DNA of 64,000 nt from Cryobacterium arcticum (GCF_001679725.1 NZ_CP016282.1:806001-870000); one strand, 5' to 3'. Shown: positions 51,934-60,629, counted from the first letter of the stretch. Numbers and translations: made by a program. The notes: generated from the letters alone by a model not told the origin.

Positions 51934-52485
51934 ATGCCGACCCCCCTGAGCCTGACGATCGTGCCGGGCATCAACGACTCCACCGAGAAGCACTGGCAGA
52001 CCCGCTGGCAGGCGACGCAGACGGATGCCGTGCGCATCCGCCCCAGTTCGTGGGACGAACCCGATCTCGATGACTGGATCGCCGCCGTGGACGCGGCCGT
52101 CAGCACACCGGACACGATCATCGTGGCGCACAGCCTGGGCTGCCTGGCCGTCGGGGCCTGGCTGGCGGACAACCCCGGCCGGGTGCGCGGCGCCCTGCTG
52201 GTGGCCCCGCCCGACCGGTTCGGGCCCGGCTTCCCGTCGGCGGCTCCGACCTTCCGGGAGGCCGAACCCGCCGTGCTCGGCACCCCGGCCCTCGTGGTCG
52301 CCAGCGCCGACGACCCGTATTGTGCCCTCGGTATCGCGCGCACCCTTGCGGCGTCGTGGGGCGCCGGGTTCGTCGAGGTGGGCAACCTGGGCCACATCAA
52401 CATCATGAGCAAGCTGGGCGCCTGGCCGGCCGGCCGTGCCCTGCTCGATGAGTTCGCCGAGAGCCTCGGCGGGATGGTGCGCTGA
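51934..52485 (+). CDS. RBBP9/YdeN family alpha/beta hydrolase
   Basis: 183 residues: LTIVPGINDSTEKHWQTRW at the N-terminus, the nucleophile in VAHSLGCLAV (Ser ~68), an acid in VASADDPYCAL and the histidine in NLGHINIMSK. It is a compact serine hydrolase of the RBBP9/YdeN family; the substrate is unknown. It is the first gene of a coupled operon: its stop TGA overlaps the ATG of the M20 peptidase gene (TGATG). A weak palindrome lies in the upstream gap (see rejected items). Confidence 0.85.
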   Translation: MPTPLSLTIVPGINDSTEKHWQTRWQATQTDAVRIRPSSWDEPDLDDWIAAVDAAVSTPDTIIVAHSLGCLAVGAWLADNPGRVRGALLVAPPDRFGPGFPSAAPTFREAEPAVLGTPALVVASADDPYCALGIARTLAASWGAGFVEVGNLGHINIMSKLGAWPAGRALLDEFAESLGGMVR

Positions 52486-53816
52486 TGACCGACCCGGATG
52501 TGCTCACCCGCCAGACCGTCGACCTGCTGCGCGACCTCATCCGCAACGCTTGCGTGAACGACGGCACCCCCGATTCCGGCGGCGAGATCCGCAGCGTGCG
52601 CACGCTCGAGGGCTTCTTTGCCGGCTCCGGCCTCGAACTCGAGGTGGTGGAGCCGCACCCCGGGCGGGCGTCGCTGATCGCGCGCATCCGCGGGACCGAC
52701 CCGGCCGCGCCGTCGCTCGCGCTCGTGGGCCACATCGACGTGGTGCCCGTGGACCGGGACGGCTGGAGCCGGGACCCGTTCGCCGCCGAGCTGGTCGACG
52801 GGGAGATCTGGGGGCGCGGCGCCCTCGACATGCTCTACCTCACGGCCAGCTACGCGGTCGTGATCCGCGACATCGCCATGGGACCGTTCCGGCCGCGCGG
52901 CGACCTGATCTTCGCCGCCGTTGCCGACGAGGAAAGCGGCAGCCGCTTCGGGGTGGGCTGGATGACCGAGCACCGGCTCGACCTCATCGACGCCTCGTTC
53001 GTGCTCACCGAATCCGGCGGGGCGCCCGTGGGCGTGCGCCCGTCGATCACCACCACGGTGGGGGAGAAGGGCATCGCCGGACGGCGGCTGGTGGTGCGCG
53101 GCACGCCCGGTCACGGCTCCGCGCCGTGGGGCGCCCGCAACGCGGCCGTGATCGCGGCCGAGGCCGTGGGCCGGCTGGCCCGGTTCGAGGCCCCCGTGCA
53201 GATCACCGCGGACTGGCGGCACTACGTCTCGGTTCTCGGCCTGCCCGCCGAACTGGCCGAACGGCTCACCGACCCGGCCCGTATCGACGACGCCGTGCAC
53301 GAGCTGGGCAGCCTGGCCGGCTTCGCGCACGCCTCCAGCCACACCACCATTTCGCCCAACATCATGCGCGCCGGCGAGAAAGAGAACGTCATCCCGTCGC
53401 TGGCCACGGTCGACCTGGATATCCGGGTGCTGCCCGGCGTCGACGCCGCCCAGGTGGACGGTTACTTGCGGCACGCCCTCGGCGAGCTGATGGTGGACAT
53501 CGAGATCGTCGGCGACAGGTTCGAGGCCGCCACCCGGTCGCCCGTCGACACCCCGCTCTTCGCCGCATTGAGTGCGGCCGTGGCCCGCGCCTACCCCAAC
53601 GCCGACCTGCTGCCGGTGCTCAGCGTGGGCGGCTCCGACGCCCGCTTCTACCGCCGCCGGGGCATCCCCGCCTACGGGTTCGGCCTGCTCAGCCGGCGCT
53701 GGGACTACGGCACCTTCCGGATGCTCTTCCACGGCAACGACGAACGCATCGACGTGGACTCGATCGCGCTCACCGTTTCCGCCCTCGACTTCACCGTGCG
53801 GGAGGTGCTGGCGTGA
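52485..53816 (+). CDS. M20-family metallopeptidase / amidohydrolase
   Basis: 443 residues. Motifs are LALVGHIDVVPVDRDGWSRDPF (metal site 1, HxDxVP), DMLYLTASYA, AVADEESGSRFGV (catalytic Glu-Glu) and the dimerisation domain centred at ~200-310. GGSDARFYRRRGI is the late metal site. The M20 family includes ArgE/DapE/CPG2/ACY1-like enzymes: deacylases and dipeptidases acting on amino-acid derivatives. Coupled by TGATG upstream and by GTGA to the GNAT gene downstream. The specific N-acyl or peptide substrate is not deducible. Confidence 0.9.
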   Translation: MTDPDVLTRQTVDLLRDLIRNACVNDGTPDSGGEIRSVRTLEGFFAGSGLELEVVEPHPGRASLIARIRGTDPAAPSLALVGHIDVVPVDRDGWSRDPFAAELVDGEIWGRGALDMLYLTASYAVVIRDIAMGPFRPRGDLIFAAVADEESGSRFGVGWMTEHRLDLIDASFVLTESGGAPVGVRPSITTTVGEKGIAGRRLVVRGTPGHGSAPWGARNAAVIAAEAVGRLARFEAPVQITADWRHYVSVLGLPAELAERLTDPARIDDAVHELGSLAGFAHASSHTTISPNIMRAGEKENVIPSLATVDLDIRVLPGVDAAQVDGYLRHALGELMVDIEIVGDRFEAATRSPVDTPLFAALSAAVARAYPNADLLPVLSVGGSDARFYRRRGIPAYGFGLLSRRWDYGTFRMLFHGNDERIDVDSIALTVSALDFTVREVLA

Positions 53817-54313
53817 CGGTGGCAGCCGGACTCGTGCAGCTCCACGTCGTGGACTGGGCCGACCCCAGGGCCATCGCCCTGCGCCGGGCCATGGACGAGG
53901 AGGTGGGCCCCCGCTACGCCGACCGCTTCGACAACCCGTCGGACGAGGCCGCCGCCGAGCTGGCGCAGGCGTTCGCGATCGACCCCGACACCATGGTGTT
54001 CACACTCATCGCCACCGTCGACGGTGTGCCCGCCGCGCACGCCGCGCTACGCATGCTCGGCACGGAATATGAACTCAAGCGCTTGGTCACCCTGCCGGAG
54101 TACCGGGGCCGGGGTCTGAGCAAAGCGCTCATCCGCGCGGTCGAGGAAGCGGCGGCCGAGAGGGGCGCCCGTCGGCTGATCCTGCAGACCGGCGACCGCC
54201 AGCCCGAGGCCGTGCGCCTCTACGAACACCTCGGATACACCCCGATCCCGATCTATCCTCCCTACAGTGCGATCTGGTTCTCGCTCTGCTACGAAAGGAT
54301 GCTGCCCGCATGA
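53813..54313 (+). CDS. GNAT family N-acetyltransferase
   Basis: 166 residues: VVDWADPRAIALRRAMDEEVG, IATVDGVPAAHAAL, the acetyl-CoA loop VTLPEYRGRGLSKALIRAVEEAA (R/Q-x-x-G-x-G/A) and ETGDRQPEAVRLYEHLGYTPIP. GTG 53813 overlaps the M20 stop (TGA 53814-53816); GGGAGG is seven bases upstream. It would add acetyl groups to amines; with an M20 deacylase next to it, an acylation/deacylation pair acting on one amino-acid-like compound is possible, by inference. Coupled to the oxidase gene by ATGA (54310-54313). Confidence 0.88.
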   Translation: MTVAAGLVQLHVVDWADPRAIALRRAMDEEVGPRYADRFDNPSDEAAAELAQAFAIDPDTMVFTLIATVDGVPAAHAALRMLGTEYELKRLVTLPEYRGRGLSKALIRAVEEAAAERGARRLILQTGDRQPEAVRLYEHLGYTPIPIYPPYSAIWFSLCYERMLPA

Positions 54314-55419
54314 CCACCCAGGTCGACACGCTCGTCATCGGCGGCGGAGCCATGGGCTCGGCTGCCGCCTGGGAGCTCGCCCGCCGGGGCCGCGACGTGA
54401 CCCTGCTCGAGCGCTTCGCTCCCGGGCACAAGAACGGTGCCTCGCACGGCGCCTCCCGCAACTTCAACCTCAGCTACTCCGACCCCACCTATGTGGCCAT
54501 GCTTGTGGAGGCGCTGCGGCTCTGGCGCGAGCTGGAGGACGAGACCGACACCCGGCTGCTCGAGCAGGTCGGCCTGGTCAACCACGGGCAGGGCCAGCCG
54601 TTCGCCGAGGTGCACGCGGCGCTGTCCGCCGTGGGCTTCGACCCGGAGATCCTCGGTGTCGACGCGGCGGCGGAGCGGTGGCCGGGCATCCGTTTCGATA
54701 CCGAGGTGCTGTTCACGCCCGAGGCCGGCCGGCTGAACGCGGATGCGTCGGTGACGGCCCTGCAACAGGCCGCGACCGCCCATGGCGCCCGGGTGCAGCA
54801 CGGCATGCCGGCCACCCGCCTCACCGTGCAGGACGACGACAGTGTGCTGGTCCACACCGACACCGAGCAGTTCCGGGCCCGACGGGTGATCGTCACGCTC
54901 GGCGCCTGGACCGGCTCGCTGCTCGGCGGCCTGCTGCCGTTTCCACGCCTCGTGGTGACCCAGGAGCAGCCGGCGCATTTCGCCGTGCTCGACACGAGCT
55001 TCACCTGGCCGGGCTTCAATCACGGCTACCGGCCTGGCACGCCCGGGTACGAGTACTGGCGCTCACCGGTCTATGGCATGCACACCCCCGGCGAGGGGAT
55101 CAAGGCCGGCTGGCACGGTGTGGGGCCGGTCGTCGACCCCGACCACCGCGACTTCACCGCGGAACCCGAGCAGCTGCTGGCCCTCCGCCGGTACGCCCGT
55201 GAGTGGCTCCCCGGCGCCGACCCGGATGCCTTCACCGAGATCAGCTGCACCTACACGACCACCCCGGACTCCAACTTCGTGCTCGACCGCCGCGGGCCGG
55301 TCATCGTGGGCGCCGGCTTCTCCGGCCACGGCTTCAAGTTCACCCCCACCGTCGGCCGGATCCTCGCCGACCTCACGGTCGACGTGCCCGCCCCGCCCCT
55401 ATTCGCCCTGGCCCGCTGA
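54310..55419 (+). CDS. solA: N-methyl amino-acid oxidase (SolA/monomeric sarcosine oxidase family)
   Basis: 369 residues. The FAD motif VIGGGAMGSAAAWELARRG is followed by the family block NGASHGASRNFNLSYSDP, and the C-terminal SCTYTTTPDSNFVLD contains Cys313, the covalent flavin attachment residue of monomeric sarcosine oxidases and SolA. It oxidises N-methyl amino acids (sarcosine, N-methyltryptophan) to the amine, formaldehyde and H2O2. It ends the four-gene operon that begins with the hydrolase gene. The peroxide formed may be one reason to keep catalase in the same genome, but no direct link is visible. Confidence 0.88.
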   Translation: MTTQVDTLVIGGGAMGSAAAWELARRGRDVTLLERFAPGHKNGASHGASRNFNLSYSDPTYVAMLVEALRLWRELEDETDTRLLEQVGLVNHGQGQPFAEVHAALSAVGFDPEILGVDAAAERWPGIRFDTEVLFTPEAGRLNADASVTALQQAATAHGARVQHGMPATRLTVQDDDSVLVHTDTEQFRARRVIVTLGAWTGSLLGGLLPFPRLVVTQEQPAHFAVLDTSFTWPGFNHGYRPGTPGYEYWRSPVYGMHTPGEGIKAGWHGVGPVVDPDHRDFTAEPEQLLALRRYAREWLPGADPDAFTEISCTYTTTPDSNFVLDRRGPVIVGAGFSGHGFKFTPTVGRILADLTVDVPAPPLFALAR

Positions 55420-55423
55420 GCGA

Positions 55424-56521
55424 CTATCCGTTGTAGTTCTTGACCGATTCGCGGATGGCGTCGGCGTGCAGGTAGATCTCGTCCAATGAGCTGATGGCAT
55501 GCCGGGTCTCGACCTTGTCCTGGTCGAAGACGCCAAGGTACTTCTGCTTCAGGCCGTTGAAATGCAACCGGGCAATGGGTTTGCGGTTGTTGTCATCGAG
55601 CAGCACTGCAAAATACGACTTTGCGTCCCTGTGCATGACGCGCTGTGGCTTGACCTCACTGCAGGCGATGGCCTTGACGATCTGATAGCCCTCAAGCTCT
55701 TCGAGGGTGGTGTCCAATTCGGTGTCTCTGTCCAGGTCATCTGCGACGACGAGCTGGCTGGTGAGGCTGGCCGTCTCTGCGGAAACCGGGAGCGGAGAGA
55801 ACGCCGATGAGCCCAGCGCGGTCTTCAGCCGGTCGTTGACCTGGTCGTTCAGGAACTGTTTGGTCGCTTTGGTGACCAGGGTCGTGAACTGTTCGCGCAC
55901 CTTCTGGGTGAAGGCTCCGTCGTACACGCGGGTGGTGAAGAAACGGATCCACTCGTCCTGTGGTTCCTTGAACTGAGCAGCGATCGTGCGCTTGATCTGG
56001 CCGATGTACTTGAGTTCCTCGGCGGCATTGATGATCGAGTCCAGGTCGAAAACGTCCTTGGTCAGCTTCCGCAACTCGGGAAGCAGGGTCTCGTCGATGT
56101 CGAGCAGATCCAGGACCAGGAACGGCTTGTCGTCCATCCGGTTCGGCGCATCCAAATCGGTGTAGAACTGGTAGGTCTCACCGTTGGTGAGAACCGCGAT
56201 GCGTGCGTTGGTGACGGCGAAATAGCGGAACAGCTGCGACGCGTGCTCGATCTTCAGCGCTTCCTTGGACTTCTTGCATTCGATGAGGATCTGCACTTCG
56301 CCATCGCGCATGATCGCGTAGTCGACCTTCTCGCCCTTCTTCACCCCGACATCCGCCGTGAACTCAGGAACCACTTCCAGGGGGTTGAAGACGTCATATC
56401 CCAGGATGGTGGAGATGAACGGCATGATGAACGCGTTCTTCGTGGCTTCTTCGGTCTGAATGGCCTCGCGCTGGTTTCGTACCTTCAGCGCCAATGCCGC
56501 GAGCAGTTCTGCAAATTCCAT
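55424..56521 (-). CDS. Type I restriction HSDR_N-domain nuclease-like protein, solitary
   Basis: 365 residues with an N-terminal HSDR_N-type PD-(D/E)xK fold: Asp67 in KGEKVDYAIM, Glu81 and Lys83 in LIECKKSKEAL, and a TEEATKNAFIMPFISTILGYD helix before it. The rest is helical with no helicase motif and no companion hsdM or hsdS in the window, so it is a stand-alone nuclease-like protein, possibly in defence or repair. A GGGGAG ribosome site precedes the ATG. Its G+C is visibly lower than its neighbours (33 of 60 bases at 55981-56040 against 44 of 60 at 54541-54600), suggesting recent acquisition. A repeat-bearing gene-free stretch lies upstream. Confidence 0.75.
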   Translation of the reverse strand: MEFAELLAALALKVRNQREAIQTEEATKNAFIMPFISTILGYDVFNPLEVVPEFTADVGVKKGEKVDYAIMRDGEVQILIECKKSKEALKIEHASQLFRYFAVTNARIAVLTNGETYQFYTDLDAPNRMDDKPFLVLDLLDIDETLLPELRKLTKDVFDLDSIINAAEELKYIGQIKRTIAAQFKEPQDEWIRFFTTRVYDGAFTQKVREQFTTLVTKATKQFLNDQVNDRLKTALGSSAFSPLPVSAETASLTSQLVVADDLDRDTELDTTLEELEGYQIVKAIACSEVKPQRVMHRDAKSYFAVLLDDNNRKPIARLHFNGLKQKYLGVFDQDKVETRHAISSLDEIYLHADAIRESVKNYNG

Positions 56522-56957
56522 GGTTCTCCCCGTTGAATGCAAGTAATTCCGACGATAGCGGCCGGGCTTCGTTCGATATCGGGCTTTACGGAGGCCGCCC
56601 CGAAGTGGGGAGCCCTGCACGAGGGCCGTGCGCGACGCCCGGACAGTGAGATGCCACTTCCGGCCCAGTGACGAGCCCGGAAGGGGCCTGAACTGGCAAG
56701 TCGCGGACCTGCCGCGAGAGCGGTTGAGGGCCTGCTGTTGCGGGCGGGCTCCTCGCGAATTGCCGCATAGTGCCCCTTCCCGGGCTCGGGAGGGGACTTT
56801 GGCGGCACGTCGGTGAAGGACATGTCGCCCACTTGCGGCATAGAGTCCCTTCGCGCGTGCGGCGGTGGGGCTTTGCGGCAGCTCGAGGGCTGTGCCGTCT
56901 GGTGCATGCGGGTGGAGGCTGGCCGAGGGGCTCAGGAGGGGAGGTCGCCCGGGCGGC
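56522..56957. other. Gene-free stretch upstream of the HSDR_N gene with alternating inverted repeats
   Basis: No convincing ORF. A motif of the form GGGRC-(x)-CTATG-CSGCAA recurs in alternating orientation: reverse at about 56760-56776 and 56834-56851, forward (degenerate) at about 56801-56817 and 56867-56881. The first pair can fold as one hairpin: TGCCGC pairs with GCGGCA around a CCCCTTCCC/GGGAGGGG inner stem (56761-56813). Further related AGTGNCA/GCCACTT phrases occur at ~56640-56700. It looks like an extragenic repeat cluster rather than promoter sequence. Confidence 0.45.
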
Positions 56958-59099
56958 TCAGAACCGGCCGCCGCCGCCGCGGCGACCGCGCGTGCCCCCG
57001 CCGCCGAAGCTGCCCGGGCTGCGCCCGCCACCAAAGCCTCCACCGCTCGAGCGCCGACCGCCGCCGCCGCCCATCCCACCGAAACCGCCACCGCCGCCGA
57101 ACATGCCGCCGCCACCCCCGCCGCCCAAGATCTGACCGATCAAGATGCCGCCGAGCACGGCGCCCATCGACCCGTTGCTGCCACCGCGGCGACTCACCCC
57201 GCCGCCGCCGAAGAAGTCGCCGAAGTCGTCGCTGTCGGTGGAGAACCCGTCCACGTCGCGCCGGGCCATGGCCGTGGCCTCGGCGGCCAGGGAGCCGGCC
57301 CGCTGGGACACGGCGAGGGCGGCGGCCGGATCGCTCGCCACCAGGGACTCGGCCTGGGCGGTCAACCGGCCGGCCTCGGCCAGCCGGGTGCGGGCCTCCG
57401 CGCCGACCGCGCCCCGCCGGGCGGTGATGAAGTCTTCCGCGGCCGACACCTGGCTGCGGGCCGCCTGCAGGCTCTGCGTCAGCGCGGCCTGCAGCCGCTC
57501 TGCCTGAACCTGGGCGTTCCGCACGCCCTGCAGCGTGGCATCCATGGTGGCATTGGCGGCCTCGAGGCGCTGCAGCAGTTCGACCGGGTTCACCGGCGGG
57601 GCCGCCAGCGCGGCACGCACCTCGATGAGCGTCTGCTCGGTGCGGGCGATCACGCCCGGAACATCGGCCGACGCCTGCCCGGCAGCGGGCAGCCCACGCG
57701 CCGTCGCAAGGTCGGTGTCGAGGTCGGCCAGCACCGCCGGGATGCCGGACTCCGCGCGCTGCAGATCGGCGGCGAGCCTTTCGACGGCATCGACGAGCAA
57801 CTGCGCCTGGTCGACGGCCTCCTCCGCGGCGCGGATGCCGACCGCTGCGGCACTCGGCTCGCCTGCGGCCAGCCGCGCGCGGGCCTCGGCCAGCGCATTG
57901 GTGGCGAAGGTGAGCCGTTCGGCGGCCTGGTCGGGGTTGTCGGCGACCGTGGCGATCGCCTCGGGCGTGTAGCGGGTGGACAGCTCCTCCACCCGGGCCT
58001 CGGCCTGGTCGAGGCGGGCATCGATGGCCCCGAGCTCGGTCTCCAGCCCGGCCGCCGCGGCCGGGGCGTTGGCCTCGAGCTTCCGCAGCTCGTCGAAATC
58101 GGCGGCCTGCTCGTCGAGCAGTCGGTTGGCCTCGGTGCAGAGTGCGATGATCTGCCGATACCAGTCGCGCACCTGGTCCTCGGTGTCGGGTTCGGCGTCG
58201 TCGAGTCGCTGCTGCAGGGTGAACGCCTCGGACAGTTTCGCCGTGGCGGCGCCGACCGCCGCCTGGAAGGGGGCGGCGGCATCGGCGCCGTACTGGGCAA
58301 TCGCGAAGCCCACCTCTTGGCCGCTGGTCTTGATGGCGTCGTCGGTCGCGATGAGCGCGCTGGAGGCGTCGCGTTTCAGCTCGGGCGTCGACGCCTCGGC
58401 GCCGCCGGGCCGCGCCACCGGGGCCGTGCCGCGGCGCCGCAGCGCCCAGATCACCACGGCGATGATGCCGCCCACGACCGCGAGCACGAGCAGCACCGCG
58501 ATCCAGTTGGGGAACCCGCCGCCGCCGCCCGGGCTGGCGTCCCCGGGGGTGATCACCGGATCGCTGAGCGGCTCGCCGGCCACGCTCTGCTGCATTGCCG
58601 TGGCCCCGTTGATCGCGGCGCCGGCCCAGTCGTTAACCCGCAGCGACGGTTCGATGGCGGTACTTTGCACCTCGGCGAGCTGGGCTTCGTCGAGCACAAA
58701 ATCGGTGGCGACCGACAGCTGGTACTGCCGGTCCTTTGTGGCCACGGCCAACAGCACGTCGTTGTCGCCGAAGCCGTTGTCCACCGCTGTGTAATCGGCC
58801 CACGTCGACGGGTCGTCCACGCCCTCGAAGCTCGACACATAGGCCACGAAGAGGTCGATCTGGGTGTCGGCGAACAGTGCGTCGAGGGCGGCAACGACCT
58901 CGGGTTCCCGGTCGCCGAGAGCCCCGACGGTGTCGACGATGTGGCTCTCGCCGAAGTTCACCGGGTCATCCGCCCTGGCCGGCGCGGCCGCGCCCAGCCC
59001 GGTCCCGACCAGCGCGAGGGCGACGATCGCGACGAGCGCTGCCACGCGCACGGCAAGCCCGGAGATCGTCGGTCGGATGCGCGGGTGGCCTGGCTGCAT
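56958..59099 (-). CDS. TPM-domain (TLP18.3/Psb32-like) protein with coiled-coil body and Gly-rich tail
   Basis: About 713 residues. A signal peptide (basic N-region, then VRVAALVAIVALALVGTGLG, cleavage near ARA-DD) precedes a TPM domain (~45-170) including VDTVGALGDREPEVVAALDALF and LLAVATKDRQYQLSVATDFVLD. A membrane segment follows, then a long Ala/Glu-rich helical region (coiled coil, ~225-610) and a Gly/Ser/Arg-rich C-terminus (GGGRRSSGGGFGGG). This domain order (signal-TPM-TM-coiled coil-Gly tail) is common in actinobacteria; function unknown, possibly membrane-stress related. ATG 59108 and 59150 are alternative starts. Divergent from the amidotransferase-like gene. Confidence 0.8.
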   Translation of the reverse strand: MQPGHPRIRPTISGLAVRVAALVAIVALALVGTGLGAAAPARADDPVNFGESHIVDTVGALGDREPEVVAALDALFADTQIDLFVAYVSSFEGVDDPSTWADYTAVDNGFGDNDVLLAVATKDRQYQLSVATDFVLDEAQLAEVQSTAIEPSLRVNDWAGAAINGATAMQQSVAGEPLSDPVITPGDASPGGGGGFPNWIAVLLVLAVVGGIIAVVIWALRRRGTAPVARPGGAEASTPELKRDASSALIATDDAIKTSGQEVGFAIAQYGADAAAPFQAAVGAATAKLSEAFTLQQRLDDAEPDTEDQVRDWYRQIIALCTEANRLLDEQAADFDELRKLEANAPAAAAGLETELGAIDARLDQAEARVEELSTRYTPEAIATVADNPDQAAERLTFATNALAEARARLAAGEPSAAAVGIRAAEEAVDQAQLLVDAVERLAADLQRAESGIPAVLADLDTDLATARGLPAAGQASADVPGVIARTEQTLIEVRAALAAPPVNPVELLQRLEAANATMDATLQGVRNAQVQAERLQAALTQSLQAARSQVSAAEDFITARRGAVGAEARTRLAEAGRLTAQAESLVASDPAAALAVSQRAGSLAAEATAMARRDVDGFSTDSDDFGDFFGGGGVSRRGGSNGSMGAVLGGILIGQILGGGGGGGMFGGGGGFGGMGGGGGRRSSGGGFGGGRSPGSFGGGGTRGRRGGGGRF

Positions 59100-59266
59100 G
59101 GGGTCCATTTCCTCGGAGGCGCTCACGTGCGGCGTATTTCCATCGAGCATAGGACCCCTCGCTCTGTTGCGCTCTGTTACCGCCGACCGGATGCCGGCCG
59201 GCAGCCTCGGGCACACTGGAACGACACCAGCAACCGCTGCACCCTGCACGTCACGAAAGGCGAGCC

Positions 59267-60061
59267 ATGACCACCCAGACGCTCGCCACGATGACCGCCC
59301 TGCCCACGGCCCGCGAAGACCGGCCCACTCTCGCCGTCGTCGAGGTCACCCGCAGCCGGCCGGACCGCCCCGAGTACCACGCCAAGGTGCAGACCCTCAA
59401 TGCCACCGTCGTGGACGCCGGGACCGCCGGCGGCTGGACCGTCGTGCGATTGGCCGCCGCGGACCTCGACCCCGCCGACCTGCTCGACCTCACGGACTCG
59501 GCCGACGCCGTCGTGATCGTGGGCGGTGAGGATATCGACCCGCGCTTCTATGGCGCCGACTCCGGCTACGAGGGCGAGACGGTGCACTTCACCGACGCCG
59601 ACGCGGGCCAGATCGCGCTCGTGCAGCGCGCCGCCGAACGGGGCACTCCGCTGCTGGGCATCTGCCGCGGACTGCAGATCATCAACGTGGCCCTCGGCGG
59701 CGACCTCGTGCAGCACATCGACGACGGCATCCACCGTAACGTCGGCGTGCCCATCGATGAGATCCTCTCCACCCATGCCGTCGTGCTGCGCTCCACGAGC
59801 ACCCTCGCCGCGGCCCTCGGCGACACCCGCATCTCGGTGCAGAGCGCCCACCACCAGAGCGTCGGCCGGCTCGGCGCGGGCCTCACGCCCGTGGCCACCG
59901 CCCCCGACGGCCTGGTCGAGGCCGTGGAGCACCGCACCGCACCGATCACGGGCGTGCAGTGGCACCCCGAGGCTCCGGATGCGCCGGCCGCCCAGCTGCC
60001 CCTGCTGCTGGCGTCCCTGCAGAACGCGCTCACCCGCTCCGAGGCCGCCCGCGCCGCCTAA
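59267..60061 (+). CDS. Class I glutamine amidotransferase-like hydrolase (peptidase C26/PuuD-like)
   Basis: 264 residues. The nucleophile elbow GICRGLQIINVALGG (Cys ~128), the conserved HxE pair in GVQWHPE (~225) and ADAVVIVGGEDIDPRFYG match gamma-glutamyl-GABA hydrolases (PuuD) and other C26 enzymes. Several polyamine or amino-acid breakdown roles are possible; no polyamine genes adjoin. An AAAGGCGAG ribosome site precedes the ATG. Its TAA shares CTAA (60058-60061) with the TAG of the convergent TetR gene. Confidence 0.85.
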   Translation: MTTQTLATMTALPTAREDRPTLAVVEVTRSRPDRPEYHAKVQTLNATVVDAGTAGGWTVVRLAAADLDPADLLDLTDSADAVVIVGGEDIDPRFYGADSGYEGETVHFTDADAGQIALVQRAAERGTPLLGICRGLQIINVALGGDLVQHIDDGIHRNVGVPIDEILSTHAVVLRSTSTLAAALGDTRISVQSAHHQSVGRLGAGLTPVATAPDGLVEAVEHRTAPITGVQWHPEAPDAPAAQLPLLLASLQNALTRSEAARAA

Positions 60062-60588
60062 CCCCGCGCGGGCCGCATCCGGGCGAGGAAGGCGGGCACG
60101 TCGAGTTCGTGCTCGAACGGTTCGGCAAGAGTGGTGGCGTCGTAGTAGAGCCCGTCGGCCAGCAGCATCGTTGCACGGGCCAGTTCGGGGTCGCGCAGGT
60201 CGTCGTTCAGGATGTCGAAGTAGCGGCGGCGCATCTCGAGGACCACACCACGTGCCCGGGGGTTGCGGCGCGCCAGCGTGCCGCCGGCCAGCGTGGCCCG
60301 GTCCAGAGGACTGTCGACGTACTCGGTGAGGGTCACGTAATAGGCGGCCGCGCCGTTCGGTGCCGCGCGCATGCGGTCGCATTCGGCCGCGGCGAGCGTC
60401 TCCAACCGTTCGATCAGGGCGGTTTCCAGGCCGTCCCGCGAGCCGAAATGGTAGAGGAGGCCACCCTTGGTCACGCCCGCAGCCTGCGCGACGGCGTCGA
60501 GCGAGGCACCGGACCCGCTCGTGTTGATGAGCAGTTCCTGGAACGCGGTGAGGATGCTCTCCCGCGCGCTGTCGCGATGTTGGGCCAT
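60058..60588 (-). CDS. TetR family transcriptional regulator
   Basis: 176 residues: an N-terminal HTH (ESILTAFQELLINTSGSGASLDAVAQAAGVTKGGLLYHFGSRDGLETAL, abbreviated) and a helical ligand domain of TetR type. No ribosome site; TAAAGT on the minus strand (60596-60601) lies seven bases before the ATG. Two tandem operators lie immediately upstream (60602-60619 and 60630-60647), and the divergent gene is an MFS drug pump, so it very probably represses that pump and itself. It converges on the amidotransferase-like gene with a 4-base stop overlap. Confidence 0.9.
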   Translation of the reverse strand: MAQHRDSARESILTAFQELLINTSGSGASLDAVAQAAGVTKGGLLYHFGSRDGLETALIERLETLAAAECDRMRAAPNGAAAYYVTLTEYVDSPLDRATLAGGTLARRNPRARGVVLEMRRRYFDILNDDLRDPELARATMLLADGLYYDATTLAEPFEHELDVPAFLARMRPARG

Positions 60589-60601
60589 GACCGCCACTTT
60601 A

Positions 60602-60619
60602 CTGTACCTGGTGGTATAG
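60602..60619. promoter_or_regulatory. TetR operator 1 (7-4-7 dyad)
   Basis: CTGTACC-TGGT-GGTATAG: seven-base arms match with one mismatch. It lies just upstream of the tetR -10 box (60596-60601, minus strand). Confidence 0.75.
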
Positions 60620-60620
60620 T
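60615..60620 (+). promoter_or_regulatory. Candidate -10 box of the MFS pump gene
   Basis: TATAGT matches the -10 consensus at five of six positions and lies between the two TetR operators, 74 bases from the pump start codon. The -35 is not clear. Confidence 0.35.
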
Positions 60621-60629
60621 CATACCCTG

